DNA of 49,327 nt from an uncultured Oscillospiraceae bacterium (GCA_947626345.1 CANQSF010000018.1:1-49327), one strand, 5' to 3'. Counted from the first letter of the stretch, positions 1 through 8,882 are shown. The notes: generated by a model not told the origin, from the sequence alone. Numbers and translations are program-made.

Positions 1-1
1 A

Positions 2-82
2 GCGATTGTGATTTGGGTGGGAATACTTGGAAACATGATATGCGCGATTATCAGAGCCGTTCATGAATCGAAAAAGAAGTAA
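2..82 (+). CDS. C-terminal end of a membrane protein (partial)
   Basis: An open frame runs in from the window edge and stops with TAA at 80-82. The 26 visible residues are a hydrophobic stretch (AIVIWVGILGNMICAII) followed by a basic tail ending SKKK, typical of a last membrane helix with a cytoplasmic end. Nothing more can be said about the family because the rest lies outside the window. A terminator follows at 129-175. Confidence 0.4.
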   Translation, partial: AIVIWVGILGNMICAIIRAVHESKKK

Positions 83-128
83 ATTCCTTTTTATCGCCCC
101 ACCCATTAAAACTAAATGCCGAAAGATC

Positions 129-175
129 GACCGTTGACACACCGGCTCCCCGGTGAAAAAGCCAGCGGTCTTTTT
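129..175 (+). terminator. Rho-independent terminator
   Basis: A two-tier hairpin: an outer stem GACCG (129-133) with CGGTC (166-170), enclosing an inner CACCGG/CCGGTG stem (140-155), followed by TTTTT at 171-175. It would end transcription of the partial gene at the left edge. Confidence 0.5.
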
Positions 176-248
176 AACGGATATACTGTTTTACGCCGAC
201 CGCCGTTTGGGGAGAGGAGGAGGCGTCGTCATACTCCGGATAAACAAT

Positions 249-372
249 CCCCCAGTCACCGCCTGACGGCGGCGACAGCCCCCTTTAACAAGGGGGCCTT
301 CCAAGCGGTGCGCCTTCGGCGCGATAGGCCGCGCGTGCTTGGGGCCATGAGCGGTGCGCCTTCGGCGCGGTA
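249..372. repeat. extragenic repetitive element (REP/MITE-like)
   Basis: This stretch has no credible coding frame. It holds a run of small dyads (GCCTGACGGC at 261-270, GCCCCCTTT/AAGGGGGCC at about 279-297) and two copies of the 17-mer GGTGCGCCTTCGGCGCG at about 307-323 and 355-371, each able to fold as GCGCC-TTC-GGCGC. The wording resembles extragenic repeats seen many times in Oscillospiraceae genomes, but copy number cannot be seen here. Confidence 0.45.
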
Positions 373-376
373 AGGC

Positions 377-405
377 TTGCATTTGGAGCCGGGAGAGGAT
401 ATAAT
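377..405 (+). promoter_or_regulatory. sigma-A promoter of the cvpA operon
   Basis: TTGCAT at 377-382 and TATAAT at 400-405 are separated by 17 bp. The cvpA start lies 44 bp further on. Confidence 0.7.
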
Positions 406-448
406 ACTGTGTAATTATGTAAATTGATCTGGGAAGGAGAGCGCGCGG

Positions 449-1141
449 TTGAAGCTGACGGCGGGAATGGTCTACGACATCATCCTGATGCTCATGGTCC
501 TGCATATCCTCTGGCGGGGCTGGCGGCAGGGGCTGGTGTCGGAGCTGCTGCGCCTGGCGGGCTGGTTGGCGGCCATCATCCTGGTGGCCCTCTACGCCGG
601 CCCCTGGGCGGAGAAGGTGTACCACGCCGTGGTGGAGAAGCACGCCGTGGCCGCCGTGGCGGCCTCCATCCCCGGGGAGGTGCTCACCGCCATGGAGAGC
701 GGCGCCGCCGCCATGAACCAGCTGCAGGCCGTGCTGGACAGCCTCAGCGGCATTTTGGGCGGGCAGGTCCTGGACGAGGGCTCCTCCGCCGCCATCCTCA
801 CCATCCTGAGCCAGGACGCCGGGAGCCTGGCCCAGGCCATCACCCAGACCGTGCTGCAGCCCATGCTGGTGAGCGTGGTGCAGATGGTGGTGTCGCTGCT
901 GATCCTGATCGCGTGCCTGGGCGTGTCCCGGGCGCTGGCCCGGATGGCGGCCTCCCGGCGGGGAGACGGCATCCTGAGCATGACCAACCGGCTGCTGGGC
1001 TTTGGCCTGGGCATCGGGGAGAGCCTGGTGAGCGCGTGGGCGTTCGTGTTCGTGCTGGATCTGCTGACGGTGTTCGTGGAGACCTCCTGGCTCAATCCCC
1101 AGGTGCTGCAGCAGACGTTTTTCATCCGACGGTTTCTATAA
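449..1141 (+). CDS. CvpA family membrane protein
   Basis: A 230-residue integral membrane protein. The N-terminal 50 residues hold two helices separated by a WRGWRQGLVSELLRLAGW turn, the signature arrangement of the CvpA (colicin V production) family; two more helices lie near residues 145-165 and 193-213, with an amphipathic stretch between. The family is membrane-bound and its biochemical role is poorly defined. The start is TTG at 449, chosen because GGAAGGAGA (432-440) sits 8 nt before it and no ATG fits. It opens an operon with the adenylating enzyme 18 bp downstream and the epimerase. Confidence 0.8.
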   Translation: MKLTAGMVYDIILMLMVLHILWRGWRQGLVSELLRLAGWLAAIILVALYAGPWAEKVYHAVVEKHAVAAVAASIPGEVLTAMESGAAAMNQLQAVLDSLSGILGGQVLDEGSSAAILTILSQDAGSLAQAITQTVLQPMLVSVVQMVVSLLILIACLGVSRALARMAASRRGDGILSMTNRLLGFGLGIGESLVSAWAFVFVLDLLTVFVETSWLNPQVLQQTFFIRRFL

Positions 1142-1159
1142 AGAGAAGGAGACTGCGCT

Positions 1160-2671
1160 ATGATCACCAATGTATTGGACTGGCTGGATGCCACCGCCGC
1201 CCGCCTGCCGGACAAGATCGCCTTCGGCGGGGAAAAGAGCGCGCTGAGCTTTGCCAGGCTGCGGGACCTGGCCCGCCGGGGCGGCACATACCTGACCCGC
1301 CGCATCGGCATGAACATGCCGGTGGCGGTGTTCATGGAGAAGACGCCGGAGTGCCTGGCGGCCTTTTTCGCGGCGGTATACGCCGGGTGCTTTTACGTGC
1401 CTCTGGACACCAAAATGCCCGCCGAGCGCATCCGGCTGATCTTCGACACCCTCCACCCCGCCTTCGTGTTCTGCGACGAGAAGAACGAGGCCGCGGCCCG
1501 GGCCGTGGCGGGCCAGGCGGGATGCGAGGTGTTCTCCGCCGCCTGCGCCGCGGAGCCGGACGATGCGGCCCTGGCCGCCGTCCGGGCCGCCCACGTGGAC
1601 ACGGATCTTTTGTACGTGCTGTTCACCAGCGGCTCCACCGGCGTGCCCAAGGGCGTGACCATCAGCCACCGCAGCGTGGTGGACTGGGCCGACTGGCTGC
1701 ACGAGGGCCTGGGCATCGATGAGACCTGCACCCTGGGCAACCAGGCGCCCTTCGTGTTCGACAACTCCACCCTGGACATCTACTCCACCCTGCGCAACGG
1801 CTGCACCACCTGGATCATCCCGAAAAAATGCTTCTCCTTCCACAAGACCATGATGCAGTTCCTGGCGGAGCACGAGATCAACACCATCTTCTTCGTGCCC
1901 TCGGCCATGATCGCCATCGCCAACTCCGGCATCCTGGAGAAGGACCCGCCTCTGGGGCTGAAAAACGTGTTCTTCTGCGGCGAGGTCATGCCCAACCGGC
2001 AGCTGAACATGTGGCGGCGGGCGGTGCCGGCGGCCAAGTACTGCAACATGTACGGCCCCACGGAGATCACCGACGTGTGCTCCTACTACATCGTGGACCG
2101 GCAGTTCGGCGACGACGATCCCCTGCCCATCGGCCGGGCCTGCGCCAACACCCGCATCCTGATCCTGAACGACGCCAACCGGCCCGTGGGTCCCGACGAG
2201 ACCGGGGAGCTGTGCGTGCTGGGCACCTGCCTGTCCCTGGGCTATTACAACAACCCCGCCCAGACGGAGAAGGCCTTCGTCCAGAACCCCCTGAACAGCG
2301 CCTTCCATGAACGGATGTACCGCACCGGGGACCTGGCCCGGTATAACGAGCGGGGAGAGATCATGTTCCTGGGCCGGAAGGATTTTCAGATCAAGCACCA
2401 GGGCTGCTACCGCATCGAACTGGGGGAGATCGAGACCGCCCTGCTGGCCCAGGATGCCGTGGCCAACGGCTGCTGCCTGTTCGACGAGGGGAAGGACGAG
2501 ATCGTGTGCGTGTACGTGGGCGGTCAGGACGAGCGGGAGCTGGCCAGGGCCCTGGCGGAGAAGCTGCCCAGCTATATGCTGCCCAACCGGTACGTGCACC
2601 TGGAGCGCCTGCCCATGACCATCAACGACAAGATCGACCGGGTGACGCTGAAAAAGGAACACATCGGATGA
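1160..2671 (+). CDS. AMP-binding amino acid/acid adenylating enzyme (DltA-like)
   Basis: A 503-residue member of the ANL adenylating superfamily, close to stand-alone amino acid adenylation domains such as DltA. It should activate a carboxylic acid with ATP to an acyl-adenylate. Core motifs are present: A3 LFTSGSTGVPKG at 154-165, A5 NMYGPTEITD, A7 YRTGDLARY, A8 around GRKDFQIKHQGCYRIELGEI, and an A10-like NDKIDR near the end with Lys available. AGAAGGAG precedes ATG 1160. No carrier protein or dltB/dltD lies nearby, so the acyl acceptor and substrate are unknown; the partners here are cvpA and a UDP-GlcNAc 2-epimerase, which suggests a surface-polymer role. The stop overlaps the next start by ATGA. 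Confidence 0.8.
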   Translation: MITNVLDWLDATAARLPDKIAFGGEKSALSFARLRDLARRGGTYLTRRIGMNMPVAVFMEKTPECLAAFFAAVYAGCFYVPLDTKMPAERIRLIFDTLHPAFVFCDEKNEAAARAVAGQAGCEVFSAACAAEPDDAALAAVRAAHVDTDLLYVLFTSGSTGVPKGVTISHRSVVDWADWLHEGLGIDETCTLGNQAPFVFDNSTLDIYSTLRNGCTTWIIPKKCFSFHKTMMQFLAEHEINTIFFVPSAMIAIANSGILEKDPPLGLKNVFFCGEVMPNRQLNMWRRAVPAAKYCNMYGPTEITDVCSYYIVDRQFGDDDPLPIGRACANTRILILNDANRPVGPDETGELCVLGTCLSLGYYNNPAQTEKAFVQNPLNSAFHERMYRTGDLARYNERGEIMFLGRKDFQIKHQGCYRIELGEIETALLAQDAVANGCCLFDEGKDEIVCVYVGGQDERELARALAEKLPSYMLPNRYVHLERLPMTINDKIDRVTLKKEHIG

Positions 2672-3762
2672 AAAAACGGGTGATGGCGGTGTTCGGCACC
2701 CGGCCGGAGGCGGTGAAGCTGTGCCCCCTCATCGGCGAGCTGCGCCGCCGGGGCTGGCCGGTGACGGTGTGCGTCACGGGCCAGCACCGCCAGATGCTGG
2801 ACCAGGTGCTGGGCGTGTTCGGCGTGACGCCGGACGCGGACCTGGACCTGATGCGCCCGGAGCAGGACCTGGCGGGCCTCGCGGCCGCGGCGCTGGAGGG
2901 CGTCAGCGGCGCTCTGGCGCGTTTTTCGCCGGAGCTGGTCCTGGTCCAGGGGGACACCGTCTCCGCCCTTGCAGGGGCGCTGGCGGCCTTCTTCGCCCGG
3001 ATACCCGTGGCCCATGTGGAGGCGGGCCTGCGCACCTACGACATGGACCGGCCCTGGCCGGAGGAATTCGACCGCCGGGCCGTGAGCTTCATCGCCCGGC
3101 TCCACTTCGCCCCCACCCAGGCCGCCCGGGACAACCTGCTGGCCGAGGGCGTGGCGCCGGAGCGGGTGTTCGTCACCGGCAACACCGCCATCGACGCGCT
3201 GCGGACCACGGTGCGGCAGGAATACAGCGACCCCCTTTTGGACTGGGCCGCCGGCCGCCGGCTGCTGCTGGTCACCGCCCACCGGCGGGAGAGCCTGGGC
3301 ACGCCCATGGAGGGGATGCTCCGGGCCGTGCGCCGGGCGGTGGAGGAGCGGCCCGACACGGCGGCGGTGTATCCCATGCACCGGAACGGTCCGGTCCGGG
3401 CCGCGGCGGAAAAGGTGCTGGGGGACTGCCCCCAGGTGCGCCTGACGGAGCCCATGGACCCGGTGCGGATGCACAACATCATGGCCCGGTGCCACCTGGC
3501 CGTCACCGACTCCGGCGGCATCCAGGAGGAGGCCCCCGCCCTGGGAAAGCCGGTGGTGGTGATGCGGGACGTGACGGAGCGGCCCGAGGGGGTGGCCGCC
3601 GGCACGCTGCTGCTGGCCGGGACCTCGGAGGAGGGTGTGTACCGGGCCCTGAGCCGGCTGCTGGACGACCCCGCCGCCTACGACGCCATGGCCCGGGCGG
3701 AGAACCCCTACGGCGACGGCCGCGCCTGCCAGCGGATCGCGGACGTGCTGGAGAGGATGTAG
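2668..3762 (+). CDS. wecB: UDP-N-acetylglucosamine 2-epimerase (non-hydrolysing)
   Basis: A 364-residue enzyme interconverting UDP-GlcNAc and UDP-ManNAc, the cytoplasmic entry to ManNAc-containing wall polymers or capsule (called MnaA in Bacillus). The family landmarks are all visible: GTRPEAVK at 10-17, GDT with Asp96, VEAGLR at 117-122, PEEFDRR with Glu132 and Arg136, TAHRRES at 203-209 with His205, and DSGGIQEE at 281-288. The start is ATG 2668, which overlaps the adenylase stop; the longer frame upstream is only read-through. Length is normal. A strong hairpin terminator closes the operon. Confidence 0.92.
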   Translation: MKKRVMAVFGTRPEAVKLCPLIGELRRRGWPVTVCVTGQHRQMLDQVLGVFGVTPDADLDLMRPEQDLAGLAAAALEGVSGALARFSPELVLVQGDTVSALAGALAAFFARIPVAHVEAGLRTYDMDRPWPEEFDRRAVSFIARLHFAPTQAARDNLLAEGVAPERVFVTGNTAIDALRTTVRQEYSDPLLDWAAGRRLLLVTAHRRESLGTPMEGMLRAVRRAVEERPDTAAVYPMHRNGPVRAAAEKVLGDCPQVRLTEPMDPVRMHNIMARCHLAVTDSGGIQEEAPALGKPVVVMRDVTERPEGVAAGTLLLAGTSEEGVYRALSRLLDDPAAYDAMARAENPYGDGRACQRIADVLERM

Positions 3763-3773
3763 GACAAGATAAG

Positions 3774-3818
3774 AATCGCCCCGGCGGCCACACCGACCGC
3801 CGGGGCGATTATTCGGTT
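3774..3818. terminator. bidirectional terminator between convergent genes
   Basis: A 14-bp perfect stem (AATCGCCCCGGCGG at 3774-3787 with its complement at 3797-3810) with a 9-nt loop lies between the epimerase and the convergent PIG-V-like gene. The plus-strand side continues ATTCGGTTTT, the minus-strand side CTTATCTTG. Confidence 0.75.
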
Positions 3819-3828
3819 TTATGGGCCG

Positions 3829-5064
3829 TCACATGATGGCCTCGCCCCGCATGAAGCAGGCGGCGTAGTAGAGGAACAGCACCAGCTCTCCCCCCAGGAT
3901 CAGCGCTCGCACCGCCCGGTTTTTCAGGCTGCCCGCGGCCAGGTACATGGGCGCGCAGCCCAGCATGTACCGCCCGCCGCTGATGAGCCAGGAGGCGGTG
4001 TAGCTCATGCCCAGATAGGCGGTGCCGTACAGCACGTGGGCGTTGTCCAGCCGCCGCTTCCACCCGGCCATGAGCAGGGCCGCGGCGATGAAATAGATGA
4101 ACAGCTGCGGCCAGTAGATCCAGTTGGCCAGACCGGGATACTGCACCCCCATGGAGAACTGCTGGGCCAGGGTGTCCCCCAGCCACTGGGGCGTCTGCCA
4201 CCAGGGGGCGATGCTCTCATAGTACCGGAAGGCGAACCAGTCCCCGCACACCGCCTGGTTCAGCCCCAGATAGAGCCCCCAGCCCAGGGCGGGGGCCAGC
4301 AGGGCCAGATACCGGGGCTCGAACTTCCAGCCCCGGTCCCGCATGTCCCGCCAGGCGCAGTAGATCCCCGGCAGGAGCAGCAGCATTCCCTGGGCCCGGG
4401 TCAGGGCGCAGAGAAAGCCCGCCGCCCCGGCCAGCAGCCACTTCCGCTCCCGGATGGCCCACAGGCCCGTGATGGTCAGCAGCAGGAACAGCCCCTCCGT
4501 GAACACCCCCAGGCAGAAAAAGCCGAAGGGATACAGCCAATAGGCCGCCATGGCCGTCCCCGGACAGGGGCAGTCCTTTTTCGCCAGCTTTTGGAACATC
4601 ACTCCGGCCATGCCGCAGCAGACCTGGGACAGCAGCAGCCCCGCCAGGGCGTAGCGGCCGCCCAGCAGCCTGCCCAGCAGCCGCAGCAGGAAGGGATACA
4701 GGGGGTAGAAGACGATGTTGTTCACGTTCTCCCCGGCGGACACATAGCCGTTTTCTGCGATGAACAGATAGTGGGGCGCGTCGCCGGCCTCGGTGAAGCG
4801 GACCCACATCCGGGCCAGAAAGCCCTCCCCGGGCCAGTTCATGGCCTTATAGCCGTAATATGATCCCAGCCACAGCACCCCCACCGACACCAGAAATACG
4901 ATCGGCCAGGGCCAGTTGGCGGGGCTGAAGCGGCTCAGAGCCGCCGCCCGGGACAGGGACAGGCGCACCCGCACTCCCAGCAGCTCCTCCAGCGCCCGCA
5001 GGGCCAGCAGCATGAGCAGCGCCAGCATCCCGGCGGTGGACAGGATCCAAAGCAGATTTTCCAT
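3829..5064 (-). CDS. PIG-V/GT-C-like membrane glycosyltransferase
   Basis: A 411-residue protein with about ten hydrophobic segments. Residues around 90-130 carry the pattern AGDAPHYLFIAENGY followed by FYPLYPFLLRL, the first-loop signature of the PIG-V-like mannosyltransferase family, where the acidic residue in the luminal/external loop is catalytic. It would move a sugar from a lipid-linked donor on the outer face of the membrane. ATG 5064 has GAGG 7 nt upstream. It is the last gene of the minus-strand run starting with blaI; the acyltransferase stop lies 21 bp upstream. The acceptor is unknown. Confidence 0.7.
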   Translation of the reverse strand: MENLLWILSTAGMLALLMLLALRALEELLGVRVRLSLSRAAALSRFSPANWPWPIVFLVSVGVLWLGSYYGYKAMNWPGEGFLARMWVRFTEAGDAPHYLFIAENGYVSAGENVNNIVFYPLYPFLLRLLGRLLGGRYALAGLLLSQVCCGMAGVMFQKLAKKDCPCPGTAMAAYWLYPFGFFCLGVFTEGLFLLLTITGLWAIRERKWLLAGAAGFLCALTRAQGMLLLLPGIYCAWRDMRDRGWKFEPRYLALLAPALGWGLYLGLNQAVCGDWFAFRYYESIAPWWQTPQWLGDTLAQQFSMGVQYPGLANWIYWPQLFIYFIAAALLMAGWKRRLDNAHVLYGTAYLGMSYTASWLISGGRYMLGCAPMYLAAGSLKNRAVRALILGGELVLFLYYAACFMRGEAIM

Positions 5065-5085
5065 AGCGTGACCTCGCGGGGAAGA

Positions 5086-6213
5086 TTATCTCGTCTCCAT
5101 GGCGGGCAGGGGCCTCTCCGGCCGCAGACGGCCCAGAAAGCGGTACAGTCCGTCCACCAGGAACCCGGCGCCCAGGCTCAGGACGGTCAGCACCGCCAGA
5201 TCCAGCCAGACGCTCCGGGACCAGTATACCACCTTTGTGAACTCCAGGAAATAGAAACAGAAGAAGGAGTGGGTCAGCCACATATTGGCGCTGTGCCGGC
5301 CAAGAAAGGCGGCCAGCGTTTTTGCATGCCGCGCCCGGTCGAAAAACACCGAGCAGCACGCCACGAACAGCGGCGCGATCAGGATATCCCCGTTGGCCAC
5401 GTCCGAGAGCACATAGGCCCGGCAGAGGAACAGCGCCGCCATGCCCGCCAGGGCCGCCGCCCCGGGATGGGCCAGCCGGCAAAGGGCCCTTTTCAGCCGG
5501 CCCACGCCGTCGTACCGGGCGAAGACGATGCCGGCGAAAAAGGCCGGCATATACTTGTTGACGGTGCAAAAGCGCCGGAAATAGAGGTTGCTCCCCAGTC
5601 CGGCCAGGCCCGGCGCGCCCGCCAGGCCCGGGAACACCCCCTGGGTGAGGATGTCCAGGCAGAACACCGCGAACATGTCCGGCAGAAAGCCCCGGGCCCG
5701 GTCCGTGGCCCGGCAGAAGAGATAGCCCAGGGGCAGGGCGCACAGATAGGAGCCCAGGAACCACCACTCCCCGTTGATATTTGTGTCGTAGCCGGTGAAG
5801 TTAAGGAGCAGCGTGCGCAAAAGGCTCTTGCCGTCGGTGAGGTCGAAACGGGTACAAAGAGGGTTGATCCCCTCCCCGGAGCGGGCGAAAAAGAGAAAGC
5901 CGATGGGGATGAACAGGAAAAACACCCGCCAGAACCGCCTGTACAGCCCCAGCACGTCCCCCGCCAGATCGGCCCGGCCCGCCGCCCGGCGGCAGAAAAG
6001 GCCGTATCCGCCCAGAAAGAAGAACAGCGGCACGCACAACAGCCCGTTCATGGCGAAGTCCGCCAGATACCCCTCCTCCACGAAGCCCGGCCACAGGGAG
6101 CGGAATCCCTCAAAGCCCACCGGCCACCGGTCGGGGAAGGCGGCCAGATGGTGAAAGAGCATCAGCTCGATGGCCACGCCCTTCAGGGCCAGGGTGTCGT
6201 CCTTGGTGAACAT
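5086..6213 (-). CDS. acyltransferase 3 family membrane protein
   Basis: A 375-residue polytopic membrane protein of the acyltransferase-3 family, which O-acylates surface sugars. The N-terminal segment KGVAIELMLFHHLAAF places the family's conserved histidine at the end of helix 1, and about ten hydrophobic segments follow. The ATG at 6213 (MFTKDD) is chosen over one 18 bp upstream because AGGAGG lies 6 nt before it and would be inside the longer version. Its neighbours are two membrane glycosyltransferase-like genes, consistent with decoration of the same glycan. Confidence 0.78.
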   Translation of the reverse strand: MFTKDDTLALKGVAIELMLFHHLAAFPDRWPVGFEGFRSLWPGFVEEGYLADFAMNGLLCVPLFFFLGGYGLFCRRAAGRADLAGDVLGLYRRFWRVFFLFIPIGFLFFARSGEGINPLCTRFDLTDGKSLLRTLLLNFTGYDTNINGEWWFLGSYLCALPLGYLFCRATDRARGFLPDMFAVFCLDILTQGVFPGLAGAPGLAGLGSNLYFRRFCTVNKYMPAFFAGIVFARYDGVGRLKRALCRLAHPGAAALAGMAALFLCRAYVLSDVANGDILIAPLFVACCSVFFDRARHAKTLAAFLGRHSANMWLTHSFFCFYFLEFTKVVYWSRSVWLDLAVLTVLSLGAGFLVDGLYRFLGRLRPERPLPAMETR

Positions 6214-6238
6214 GGGCCGCCTCCTTTCCACGGCCGGA

Positions 6239-7462
6239 TCAGCCGTAAAAGTGCATGTACAGCGTGCCGTAGGCGTTGAAGGCCACGGCCATGCCCCCCA
6301 GGGCCAGCTCCCAGGCCGCGGGCTTTTTCCGGCCGCGGGCCGCCAGATACATATAGGCGAAGGGGATCATGTCGCAGGTATACCGGGCGCCGAACTGCCA
6401 TCCGCCCAGGGTCTTGTGCAGGCAGGTGAGCGCCAGCTCCAGGGCCATGCCCGCCGTCAGCAGCACCCCCAGGGCGGAGGGCCGCCTGTCCCGGGCCAGG
6501 TTTAACGCCGCCCGGAGGAAGAAGACGGCGAACAGAGGATTAGCCACGAAGAACATGAAGCCCTGGAACAGGGGGAAGCTGAGCCGGCCGTTTTCAAACC
6601 GGACCGGCGTGAAGAGCACCTGCTTCAGATTGGGCCAGAGATAGCTCCAGTGGAACTGGCCGTGCTCGGCCCGCATGAACTCCGGCAGATAGTTGTGGCC
6701 GAACTCCAGGGGATCCTGGAAGCGGACGTAGTTGTAAGCCATATAGCAGGCGCCGATAAGGATGGGCCCGATGAGGCACCGCCACTGGGCCAGGCAGCTT
6801 TTTATAAACCCGCCCCGGCTTTCCCGCTCCTGCCAGGCGAACAGGAAGAAGAACACCGGCAGGAATATGCCGCTCATGGGCCGGCAGCCCACCGCCAGGG
6901 CCAGGAAGGTGGTGGCCAGGGCCTTCTTCCCCGCCTGGGCGCACAGCACCGCCGCCAGGCACATCACCATGTTCAGCACCTGGGCCTGGAACCACACCCC
7001 GGCGTTGGTGCTCATCCACAGGACGTTGGACCCCCACACGCACACCAGCGCCCAAAAGGCGCTGACGGCGGGGGTGCGGCCGGCGCGGAGCATGATAAAA
7101 TAGGCCAGCGCCGCTGCGACCAGGCCGTATCCGGCGATGATCAGGTCATTGGGGGTGTCCAGCCCGTGCAGGATCACCGACGGGATCAGCAGCACCGACG
7201 GCAGCGGCGGGAAGGACACGTAGTACCGGCCCTGGTAGATGGCCAGCTCCAGATATTCATAGTTCTCCGGCTGGGCGATGTAGGTCCGGCCCTGGAGCCA
7301 GTTCCAGGTCTGCAGGGTATAGCTGTCCCAGTACTGGTGGCCGAAGAGGGTGCCGCCCATCAGGTCGCTGAGCAGAAAGTATCCCGCCGCCATGGCGGCC
7401 AGCAGCGCCAGCAGCGTGGTCACCGAAGAAGCCTCAGGGCGGGAACGGGTCAGATCGTGCAT
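6239..7462 (-). CDS. GT-C type membrane protein, probable glycosyltransferase
   Basis: A 407-residue protein with a first helix at about 17-35, an external loop holding an acidic pair region (HQYWDSYTLQTW) and the segment GRYYVSFPPLPSVLLIP, then eight or more helices. This architecture is that of GT-C glycosyltransferases using polyprenyl-phosphate sugars; I cannot assign a named family with confidence. ATG 7462 has AAGGAGG 8 nt upstream and starts 15 bp after the metalloprotease stop, so it is probably in the blaI operon. The donor and acceptor are not predictable from sequence. Confidence 0.6.
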   Translation of the reverse strand: MHDLTRSRPEASSVTTLLALLAAMAAGYFLLSDLMGGTLFGHQYWDSYTLQTWNWLQGRTYIAQPENYEYLELAIYQGRYYVSFPPLPSVLLIPSVILHGLDTPNDLIIAGYGLVAAALAYFIMLRAGRTPAVSAFWALVCVWGSNVLWMSTNAGVWFQAQVLNMVMCLAAVLCAQAGKKALATTFLALAVGCRPMSGIFLPVFFFLFAWQERESRGGFIKSCLAQWRCLIGPILIGACYMAYNYVRFQDPLEFGHNYLPEFMRAEHGQFHWSYLWPNLKQVLFTPVRFENGRLSFPLFQGFMFFVANPLFAVFFLRAALNLARDRRPSALGVLLTAGMALELALTCLHKTLGGWQFGARYTCDMIPFAYMYLAARGRKKPAAWELALGGMAVAFNAYGTLYMHFYG

Positions 7463-7477
7463 CTGTGGCCTCCTTTC

Positions 7478-8512
7478 TCAGGACGCGGGCTCCCAGGGGA
7501 TGGGGTCCGGCGTGGAGGATGCGGGCATAAAATCAGCTTGATTTGGCGCTTCTGTGGGGATAACTTCTTCTGAAGCGAACAAATTCGGATACGGAGTGGG
7601 GGTAACGTTCGGTCCCTGGATCGCAGGAGACGCCGCGGCCGCCGTGGCGAACACGGTCAGCGAGCACAGCAGGATCGCCGCCCCCGCCAGGGAGCCGCGC
7701 AGGCCCCGCCGCCGGTACTGCATGATCTCCGTCACCCGCTCCCGCACGGCCCGCAGCCCGAAGCCGGACAGCAGCATGTCCCGGCCCCGGCGCTCCTCCA
7801 GGGCGATGAGGGCCATGGCGTAGGCCGCCCGGTCGTCCTCCGCCCGGCGCAGCACCGCCTCGTCGCAGGCCAGCTCGATGTCCCGCTCCGCCAGGGCGCA
7901 CATCGCCCACACGAAGGGGTTGAACCAGTGCACGCACGCCGCCGCTGCCAGGATGTATTTCGCCGGCACGTCCAGCCGCCGGATATGGGCCAGCTCATGG
8001 TCCAGCACCAGCTCCAGCTCCCGGGGGCCGCAGCTTTCCCAGTCCTTGGGCAGCAGGATCACCGGCCGCAGAAAGCCGTAGGTCAGAGGGGTGGACACCG
8101 TCTGGCAGACCCGCACGGACACCGGCCGGTGCAGCCCGGCGGCGGCCGTCAGCGCGGCGAGACGCGCATCCTCCGCCGGCAGGGACTGGGCGTATTGCCG
8201 CAGAGCGCGCACATGCCGGAGGAGCATCGCCCCGGCGAGGATCAGCGCCCCGGCCAGCCACAGAGCCGTCAGCCAGGGAAAGCCGCCGGCGCTCTCCGCC
8301 TCCCGGGCGGGACCGGCCGCCGGGAGCAGCGCCATGGCCCCGGCGGGCACCGGTACCGGGACCGATACCGGCGTCAGCAGGCGGACCGCCGCCACCAGCC
8401 AGAGGGCCGGGAACAGCGCCTTTCCCAGCCTGTCCAGAAACAACGACCGGACGCACGCCGCCGCCGCGATCAGCACCGTCCCGGAGACCGTCATATGCCA
8501 CAGGGAGCTCAT
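7478..8512 (-). CDS. M56 family (BlaR1/MecR1-like) membrane metallopeptidase, no penicillin sensor
   Basis: A 344-residue membrane protease. Helices lie near 8-22, 32-48 and 80-98; the zinc motif HELAH is at 172-176 with the third ligand in DIELACDEA (Glu213), and a last helix lies near 245-265. In BlaR1/MecR1 this domain cleaves the BlaI/MecI repressor in the cytoplasm. Here the protein ends about 55 residues after the last helix with a Pro/Thr-rich tail, so the usual extracellular penicillin-binding sensor is absent and the signal must differ. ATG 8512 overlaps the repressor stop by ATGA, so the two are translated together; the longer frame upstream is the repressor in another frame. Confidence 0.85.
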   Translation of the reverse strand: MSSLWHMTVSGTVLIAAAACVRSLFLDRLGKALFPALWLVAAVRLLTPVSVPVPVPAGAMALLPAAGPAREAESAGGFPWLTALWLAGALILAGAMLLRHVRALRQYAQSLPAEDARLAALTAAAGLHRPVSVRVCQTVSTPLTYGFLRPVILLPKDWESCGPRELELVLDHELAHIRRLDVPAKYILAAAACVHWFNPFVWAMCALAERDIELACDEAVLRRAEDDRAAYAMALIALEERRGRDMLLSGFGLRAVRERVTEIMQYRRRGLRGSLAGAAILLCSLTVFATAAAASPAIQGPNVTPTPYPNLFASEEVIPTEAPNQADFMPASSTPDPIPWEPAS

Positions 8513-8862
8513 TTCAGCTCCTCCACCAGCTTTTTCAGCTCCGCGACCTCCGTCTCCGTCAGACGCCGGCGGCCCAGCAGAGAGGCCACCAGCCGGTCCG
8601 CCGCGCCGCCGTATAGCTTGTCCACCAACTCGTCTGTGGCGAAGGCCTGGGCCTGCTGGCGGGAGATGAGGGGCCGGCAGAGAAATCCCGGCTCCGTCCG
8701 GGCCAGCGCCTTCTTGTCCAGACATTTCTTGATCACGGTGTAGGTGGTGGTCTTGGACCAGCCGACCTGCTCCGCCAGCACCTGGGCGATGGTCCTGGCG
8801 CTGGTCTCGCCCCTGTCCCACAGCACCTCCATCACCTTCAGCTCCGAGTCGTACAGCTTCAT
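8509..8862 (-). CDS. BlaI/MecI/CopY family transcriptional repressor
   Basis: A 117-residue winged-helix repressor. The N-terminal half has the family pattern (LYDSELKVMEVLWDRGE, then TTTYTVIKKCLDKKALAR as recognition helix and wing), and the C-terminal half (TDELVDKLYGG ... LTETEVAELKKLVEELK) is the dimerisation helix region. It should bind as a dimer to the twin dyads in its own promoter and be inactivated by the M56 protease encoded next. There is no beta-lactamase in the window; the downstream genes are membrane glycan enzymes. Confidence 0.9.
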   Translation of the reverse strand: MKLYDSELKVMEVLWDRGETSARTIAQVLAEQVGWSKTTTYTVIKKCLDKKALARTEPGFLCRPLISRQQAQAFATDELVDKLYGGAADRLVASLLGRRRLTETEVAELKKLVEELK

Positions 8863-8882
8863 ATCCCCGCCGTCCTTTCAAT

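Noticed and set aside
1136..2662. Long minus-strand frame of 508 codons opposite the adenylating enzyme
   Set aside because: It is the complement of a gene with clear motifs; its composition (His/Gly/Val/Gln-rich) is that of an antisense frame in GC-rich DNA.
5068..6279. Plus-strand frame of 403 codons
   Set aside because: Antisense to the acyltransferase and its neighbour, with no RBS or domain.
7478..8512. Calling the M56 gene blaR1 or mecR1 and the locus a beta-lactam resistance operon
   Set aside because: The penicillin-binding sensor domain is missing and no beta-lactamase or PBP2a gene is present.
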